DNA from: Rhynochetos jubatus
Taxonomy: Eukaryota; Chordata; Aves; Eurypygiformes; Rhynochetidae
Assembly: GCA_027574665.1 (NCBI GenBank)
Contig: CM050666.1
Coordinates: 4,960,001-5,024,000 of the forward strand
Length of the DNA: 64,000 nucleotides
Reading direction: 5' to 3'
Shown here: piece after piece, positions 57,201 through 64,000 of the stretch
How the letters are laid out: every line of letters starts with the position of its first letter
Numbering within the stretch: position 1 is the first letter of the stretch
Notes under the pieces: generated by a model
The model's database searches: none
Told to the model about the DNA's origin: nothing
Seen by the model: the letters and a program-made list of their open reading frames with translations, nothing else
Made by a program: the position numbers and the translations under genes

Positions 57201-58893
57201 CCGGGGAGTGGGTGGGGGGGCCCTGGGATCCAGGGTCTGGCACTGCGAACCCGGGTCTCTGCCCCATCAGTGCCCCGTGCCCTCACTGGGGCAGCAGGGG
57301 GGCTGCTGAGGGGCACAGTGCGGGCAGGAGAAGGGCTCTGAGCGGGCAGCGGTGGGCACAGAACGCTGCCTAACAGCTCCCGTCTGAAGCCATGGGACTC
57401 TGGTAGAGAAAGTGACTTTTACAGCAATAAAGGAGACTTCCTTTTGGATCAAGTGCTCTGGAAACGAGTGATTTTGAGATGAAAGCCTTTTTGCTCGGGT
57501 AATACAGATTCACATTGCCTAAAGGGAAGTCTGCCTTGTGCTGGGGTAGTTTTCCCTCTGGGGGCATTGCAATTGCTTTTGAAGATGAATTTTCAACATA
57601 CAAAGGAAAAGAAGAAAGCCAAGAGAAAGAAAGGGCTTTAAAAAATATCAGGGGTTCTCATGGTCTGTTTTAATTTGTCAGCATGTCTCTCTTGCTCATA
57701 ACACCCTGCCGGGTGCAGGGCCTGTTCCTCCTCCTCCCTTCCTGACTTGTTCCTTCCCTCTGGCATCTTTGTCAATCCCAGTCTCTGGATTTTTTTTTTA
57801 ACTTTCTAGGCCAGCCTTTCTGTACCCAGGGCTGCTCAGCAGAGCCGCAGCAGCTCCTGTGCGCTGCGTTGGGTGGGAATCCCCTTGTGAGGTGGGCTGG
57901 GGCAGATGGCCAAGCCCCCCCAAGTGTTTCGGCTTGCAGGGGGTGAGCAGAGACCAGCCCTTGGCCTCAAGCAACGGCAGAGTGCTGGGAACAGACCTCT
58001 GAATGCACAACGCTGCTTGGGCTGGCCCCGTGGCTAGCACCAGTGGGCTACCACACCGTTGCTGGGAAGAGATCCCTCCAGATACAGCAGGACGTGTCAG
58101 CCCATCGGGGTCCCTGGCGTGGTACCCCTTGGTGTTCAGGTGCTCCCTAACCTGGACGTAACCAGCCCGGGGGTCACTTCTGCTTGAGCTGTCCCCAGGG
58201 CACAAGAAGTCATGGGACAGAGGCAGGAGAACTGCGAGATGAAGCCCTCTCTGAAAGAGGGATGGAATGGACCCTTTTCCTATCAGTTGATAAACTGAGG
58301 GATCTCCTCTTGAACACATCGTGCCTCATGGACTGGGGGTCCCCAGAGCCTGTTCTGGCTTTGGTAAGACTCTGGGAAGCACCCGAGTGTCTCGCTCCTC
58401 TGATATTTGGTGGTTTCTCCTCCTCTGCCCTGGAGGGACGAGGTGCACGCAGGGCTCTGCTGCTGCTTAGTGTGAAATGCTGTAAAGCCCAAGCATTGAT
58501 TTCTCAATCAAAGGTGTCGGCTTGCTCAGTGCTGCTGGGGCTTTAATGCCTGCAAATCCATCTTTCACTCCCCAGTGCTTTGCTTTAAGATTTTTAAATC
58601 AACCGTTAACGCTTCAGAGCCTGGGGAAGGGAACGGGCTCCGTCAAGCCTGTGCTGGCTCACGGCTGGGTTTGGAGCCACGGGGGCTCTCAAGTCTCGCG
58701 TGAGACCTTCGCCTGTGCCGAGCTGCGATGTAGGACAGCGGGCTGCTGGGCTTTGGGAAGCTGGGGGTCTTCCTCCTGTCCCAGCAGTGAACCTGGCTGG
58801 GCAGGTCTGTGGTACCCAGGCTGTGTGGGCTGTTGCTGAAGTTGCAGCACGTCCTGTCAGCAGAAGCCAGAAAAACCTGAAGGTTTTTTAATT

Positions 58894-58914
58894 AAAAAAA
58901 AAAAAAAAAAAAAA
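58894..58914 (+). repeat. Poly(A) run, 21 bases
   Basis: Twenty-one A residues preceded by TTTTTTAATT, so the left end can fold back on itself. No retroposon body is recognisable upstream. Confidence 0.93.
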
Positions 58915-61900
58915 GCAACACCACGTTCCCACCTGGGCTTCCCGTATATTCACAGCGACCACAGTGTTTGCTCCCGGTTTTCATTGTGCTCTGCTGCTCC
59001 CCAAGAGTGGTATAGCTGATGGAAGCCTCGTTGCTGGAATGCAGCTGCTTCCCTGGAGGAACACAGCAGGTCGGGGTGGAAGGGGATTGCTCTCCTGCGG
59101 AGATTGCTGGGGTGACCGGGCTGCAGCTCCCGCCTTGGCCTCTTCAGCATCTCGGGTTGGTTGCTGCCACTGTTTGACCTCAGCTTTCCTCTTGCTGAAG
59201 GAGGGTGGGTGACACGGAAAGCCCTTCCCAAAGACGGGAGCCAGGGTTGCTTTGCAGCCCTGGGAGATGTAGGTGGGGGTTTGAGCGGAGCGAGGGGGAG
59301 GGCTGGTGAGATGCAGGTGACTCCTGGTGCTAATTGTATGCAGCAGATTTATCTGGAAGGAGCTGAAGGAAGCGTATCAAGGATGTCTCAGCTACTCAAG
59401 TGAGAAATCAAATTAAACTTTGCATCAAATAGTGGAGCTGCTCTGTGCTAGGAGTTTTGTCAGATCCATTAAAGGTTTCTACACGCTAGCCCCCCAGGAG
59501 TTAGTGCCAGTGTTCCGTGTCAGGGGGCTGTGCCTGCCTGCTCACCTGGATGTGCTAAAGCTGTGGGCAGAGGAAGAGGGGATTATTGCTTTAACCTTCA
59601 AGGTAGCTGTGTGTGGAGCGAGGAGGAGGACAGCCACGTAGTCCCATGTGCTGCTGACAGCAAGCTGGGACGTGTCCATCAGCCTGCACTGAGGGATGCT
59701 CGGTGAGGAGCAGGGGAAAAGCCCCAGCGAGCTGGACCCGGGGAAGGTGCTCATGTCCCAGCCACCTGTCTCCCATAAAAGGCTGGGAGAAGGTCCCTTG
59801 GGAACTCCAGGATGTGTGGGAGGTGGATGGGAGTAATCTGAAGGAGATCAAAATATCAGCATCACACGGAAGTATGCATTCAGACCTGCTTCTCGTCGTG
59901 CACGAGTCCGTGCTTGCTCCAGGCAAGGAAGAGATCTGGATAACACATTGCTTCCTTGATGGGGACAGATTGCTCGGAGGCTGGATGGAGCAGAGGCTTG
60001 GCACAAGGGAGCATGGTGCTGGGAGGAAGCTGCCAGAGCCGTGGCGGCAGAGTCACCTGCCGGGAATCTGCGATGCCACGGGAATTTGGCGGCAAAATGG
60101 TTTCCCCACACAGCACACCAGAGGCTCTGAGAGCTCCCAGGTCACCAAAGCATGTCCATACCCGCTTCCCATCGGTGGCACAGCATGCCAGAGAGCTGGT
60201 GGGCATCGGGAGGAGAGGAACACCGAGCTTCATCCATGGCCAGTGCTGAATGCCAAAGTTTTCTCTGGCTCATGTGCTAAGTCCCAGGCTTGACTAATGC
60301 TACCTGATTTTTTTTCCGTCCCTGGTGCATGTTGTGCGTTGCCTTTGAAGCATTCAAGCACCAGCTTGATATTTAAAGGCCATTTGCAGTACGGCTTCTC
60401 TGCTGGTAGGAGAAATTAGCCTGACCCCAGGGTGTACATATCCTGGTGCTGGAGCAGGGCAACCTAAAAACAGGCGGGGGGGATTCTCCTCACGTGTCTT
60501 TGCCTACTGCTAGGTCTGGATTTGGGCTCTCCAGACAAGTAAATGCTTTTTCTCCCCCCTTCTCTGTTGACTTGTAAGAATTTTTAGGAATTTTAAATGC
60601 AAAACCTCAACTAGGCAACACTTACTAACTTCCGAGATGTAATTTCTTTACAGAGCGTTCCCATTCACAGCAGCAAGTGCTGTTAATTGCTGTAGTTTTT
60701 TCCAGCCTAGGCTTTCAGAGGCTTGAAAAGCCCGTGAAGGTGGCTGCCAGGTGGGCAGGGCTGGCTTGCAGTGGGATCCTGCCACCTGGGATAAGAATTG
60801 CTCATTGAGGAGCTGACTCTGACCCAGGCACCTCAGATTTTGCTCAAAGCAGTTCTTGTCCTAGGGCTTGGGAACAGGCCAAGGAGCAGGAATACCAGTC
60901 CCCTCTTCATGGCTATATTAACCCAACCATCCTGTGATGCCTTTTGCTGTCAGCTTGGTTCATTTGCCCCTAGCGGGATACCTGTGGGTGCAGGTACCCT
61001 CCTGCTGCACCAGTTGCTGCAGGGCTGAACGAGCTGCCCCTCTGTGTAGATCTGGAGGTAGAGGTGGAGAAAATCAATGGGGCCGAGAGAAAACGCGCTC
61101 CTATGTGCTCGTCCTTCAAGCCGCCGGCATGGGGGATGGCATCTTGGCAGCGTGATGTCTCAAGGCTGGTTTTTTTCCTTTCTCTCTCTGGCACGGGCTG
61201 TTGCTCAGAGCTGCAGAGATGCTGTACTGAAGCTTTGCTGACATGCGGAGCCCTGTGACTAATTCCTCTGAAGCAGGCTGTGCTGTTTACCTGTGAGACA
61301 CCAGCTCCCGGGATGAGGTGGGCTGTGGGGCAGAGCTACCCTCCAGCCCTGTGCTCGGAGGGTGTCCCGACAGAGACAGCTGCAATCCCCCATCCTCTCT
61401 GATCTCCACGTCTGAGAACCTGGGATTGCTGAGGCTGGGTTGTGCAAGGGGAGGGGAGCACCCTCCTATTTTGGGGGTGGGGAAGCTCTTCTTTCTTCTG
61501 GCCATGGGACCAGTGGATTGCCTTTTGCCATCTAGACCAGCAGCATCTTTAGGAGAGCCTCCCAGATGGCTCTCTGGGGAAAGAAGTTGGAGATTGATCC
61601 AAGTACCTCATCCAGTGTCAAACCACCGGCTTCCCCTTGTCCTGCTTCCTAAGGATCATCTGAAAAGGGCCAAATGGAGCTGCTCCGTTTTCCCTCGCCC
61701 CGGGCTGGGGGACCGCTGGGGTGTGTGAGTTTGTGTAGGACCCGTGATGGGGTCCTTGCCGTGGTTCGGCTCCAGAGGCGCTCCTGTAACCCTGTCGCTT
61801 CATGCAGGCTGAGCAAATGATTGCAAACCAGCCCTGTCTTACCTTCTGGCAGGTCCCATCTCCCTGTCGGGTGCCCAGCTCAGCAGGCTAATGAAGCGAT

Positions 61901-64000
61901 TGTTCTACACGATGGATTTAGCCCATCAGCCATCATCTCCAGTTGAGCTTGATCTATCATGCCTGTCCATAGGCACGGGAAGTGTTCGGCGCTCCCGGGA
62001 GTGGGTAGTGTTTCAAGTCTGGATTTATTAGCCATCTGGCATGCTGCTGGGCCATTTGTTACTGAGGATCTTGCAGGAAGAGCTTCTGATGCTACAGCGC
62101 GCTCCGTGCCGTAGGGAGAGTCAGGCTAATTTCTGGGAGCTCATGGCAGGGAGTCCTGGCTTCGTAAGTGCCTAAAACCAGTGAGTTTGGACCACTGCCT
62201 GCCTGCTGCGATGTTCCTCTTGAACATCCTGGTCCGGGTATCCATGGAGAAGCCTGACCTGCTTCTTCCTAGGCTGAGCGTGCCAGGATACTGCTGGAGG
62301 GGCTCTTGGTTTTGTTTCTTCGGCCTGACCTCTTCCTTGTGCCTCGTGCGGTGCCTCGTGATGCCGTGAGCAGAGGCTGCAGGGAATCTGCTTTCTCTCT
62401 CTGTGGCTCACTCACGGAGCAGGAATCCAGCCCTGGAGCATCGCCTGGCCTTTGCAGGGCTTGTGTTCAGACGTGGAGCTGGGCAGCTCCAGAAAATGAC
62501 ATGCAAATGAAATGGAAAGCCGAGGGGCAAAGGGGCTGTGGGCGGCTTCGCTGCTGAACTCCGCTGTCTGGAGGAGGATTGTGATCTGGCTGTTGCTTGT
62601 GCTGTTCTTCCCCGGGTAGCCTGGCAATGCACCGGCAAGATAAAGAAAGGCAATTTCCTCGGCTTGCACTGAGGTCTTGCTATGCGTTTTCAGGGAGCGA
62701 AAGCGGAGGAGGGAGCAGTCCAAGCCTTCCCGATCCGAGGTGCTGCTGACCTGTACAGCACGATAACCCTGCCAGCCCTTGGGGAAGCAGGACTGGCGTT
62801 CCACAGGCAGGCTGGGCTGGGGAAGGGGTACCCAGCCGCTGGGAAGCAGGGTTGGTGTCTTGGAGCCAGGGGACCTGGGTTTTCTGCCATCTCCTGGACC
62901 ACACGGGCGGCTGTGGATGCAGATGGGTTGGAGGGGAGACAGGTTGGGTGTCAGGGTCTAGCAGGTGGGTGGAGAGCAGGATGTTGCTCCCTGGTGTGGG
63001 CTGTTGCCAGGGTGCACAAGCAGTGCCTCCCCTGCCGGGTGAAGGTGGCTGGTCCTGTGAGCCAAGGGGTGATGGGGAAGTGTCTGTGCTCCCAAGCTCC
63101 AAGGCTGTTTGCAGAGAGCCTTGGTTTCTGGGGTAGGGACCTTCCCAGCACTCCATCCCCGTTCCGTAGGGCTGCACAGTCCCAGCCTCACCTGATCCCA
63201 CAGCCTTCAGCCGAGTTATGCCCTGACTGCAGTCCCTGTCACATGTCCCCGTCACATCTCCCAGGCCTGAGAGCTGCTCTCCGGCTGTAGGATCCCCTCA
63301 AATCACACAGGAGTAAAGCGCACGTAACCTTGTGTGGGAGTTGGATTCCTGGCCGGAGCTGGGGTCTTGCTGCCTGTTCCAGCCAGGGCAGGCTTCCCCG
63401 GCAAAGGGCTGATCGCTGGCCGCAGCTTAACGCAGTGGTAGGGAGCCCAGCTTTAAATGTGTGTCGCTAATGAAAAAGCTCCTCTGAAGACCACACTACT
63501 TTGCAGGAACAAGTGCCTGCGCTGCTAGGGGTGCTGTTAAACCCCCTAACCGCTGTGTTCTTCAGCAGCTTAAGCTATGTGCATAATAAACCCCTGAAAT
63601 GGAGTCGGGCTCTTCTGGTAACGAGAAAGCATAAGGTTGGAATAAACTGAAAGGAGAGGAGTGAGGGGGCTGGTTCCCGGCGGTGCTGAGCCGTCCCCAC
63701 GTCACGGTGGGACTCCTTCCCTGGGGAGCCGGGCTGGTGGGAGGTCTGGGCTTAGCTAATGAGCGAGGGCTGGGCATGTGATTAGTGTTCTACAGCTGCC
63801 TCCCCACGGCCTTATTACGGGGTTAGTCATTGGGAACGTCAGTCCGATCGGAAACGATTACAGCTGCCCAGAAACCATTAGTGCTTGCCATGCCACGGGT
63901 ACAAGCCCATCACCTCTGCTTTTCTGCTGTCGGACAGATGGGTGCTTGGGGAGGCAGATATCCTGCACAGGGACGATCGCTGTAGAGCTTGCTGGGGTGT

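Larger units (their letters stand above)
47793..64000. other. Intergenic GC-rich DNA, no gene recognised
   Basis: GC content is higher than in the left half. No exon of SRRM4, the expected next gene by human synteny, is recognisable, nor any other coding gene, RNA gene or well-preserved transposon. Many open frames on both strands are expected in such GC-rich sequence. Weak MIR-core-like strings (GAGGAAACTGAGGCA near 48827 and GGGAAACTGAGGCACGG near 50765) could be degraded SINE pieces. Simple repeats are listed separately. A few AT-rich islands (about 50010-50165 and 55070-55260) stand out and are discussed as findings. Confidence 0.5.

Noticed and set aside
62680-63290. Frames of 191 and 202 codons open on both strands
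   Set aside because: Long frames on both strands at the same place are typical of GC-rich, stop-poor DNA. No domain is recognised.
1-64000. CRISPR arrays, bacterial operons and phage genes
   Set aside because: The window is vertebrate nuclear DNA with spliced genes and CR1 elements. The only regularly spaced repeats are minisatellites without unique spacers.

Overview
The window is vertebrate, most likely bird, nuclear DNA. It carries three CR1 LINE 3' ends in the classic avian form and an avian-type solo LTR. It holds one clearly recognisable protein-coding gene, SUDS3 (SDS3, a subunit of the SIN3-HDAC corepressor complex), encoded on the + strand in 12 coding exons from 17307 to 37416. I built the exon chain by hand. 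All junctions keep frame and give a 336-residue protein that matches the known family from end to end.

Layout. (1) 1-13725: AT-rich, A/C-rich on the + strand, with no recognisable coding exon. From synteny (TAOK3 lies head-to-head with SUDS3 in human) and from a good minus-strand splice donor in a CpG island at 13725/13726, I read this as intron 1 of TAOK3, transcribed leftwards. It holds a CR1 copy, a MIR-like SINE remnant and a large 44-bp GC-rich minisatellite (12590-13371). (2) 13372-14300: CpG island and probable TAOK3 promoter with two CCAAT boxes, flanked by a 39-bp tandem repeat. (3) 14300-17130: spacer between the two promoters. (4) 17130-17610: CpG island, SUDS3 promoter and first exon, with clustered ETS-type motifs and strongly G-rich DNA at the start of intron 1. 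(5) 17307-37416: SUDS3 coding exons, including two very short exons (20 and 22 nt) and one U12-type AT-AC intron (26462-28391). (6) 37417 to about 41060: probable SUDS3 3' UTR. (7) 41500-64000: non-coding DNA of rising GC content with a CR1, a solo LTR and small simple repeats. No coding gene is recognised there. In human the next gene on this side is SRRM4, and none of its exons is visible.

The most notable observations are the AT-AC intron placed exactly before the SIN3-interaction segment; the 18-unit G-quadruplex-prone minisatellite just inside the probable TAOK3 intron 1; G-rich DNA at the start of SUDS3 itself, whose C-terminal domain is (from memory) a reported G-quadruplex binder; a possible intronic-polyadenylation isoform after exon 8; and a switch in strand base composition near 14 kb that persists past the end of SUDS3. 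I found no previously undescribed multi-gene system. Most long open frames here are by-products of GC-rich or repetitive DNA.
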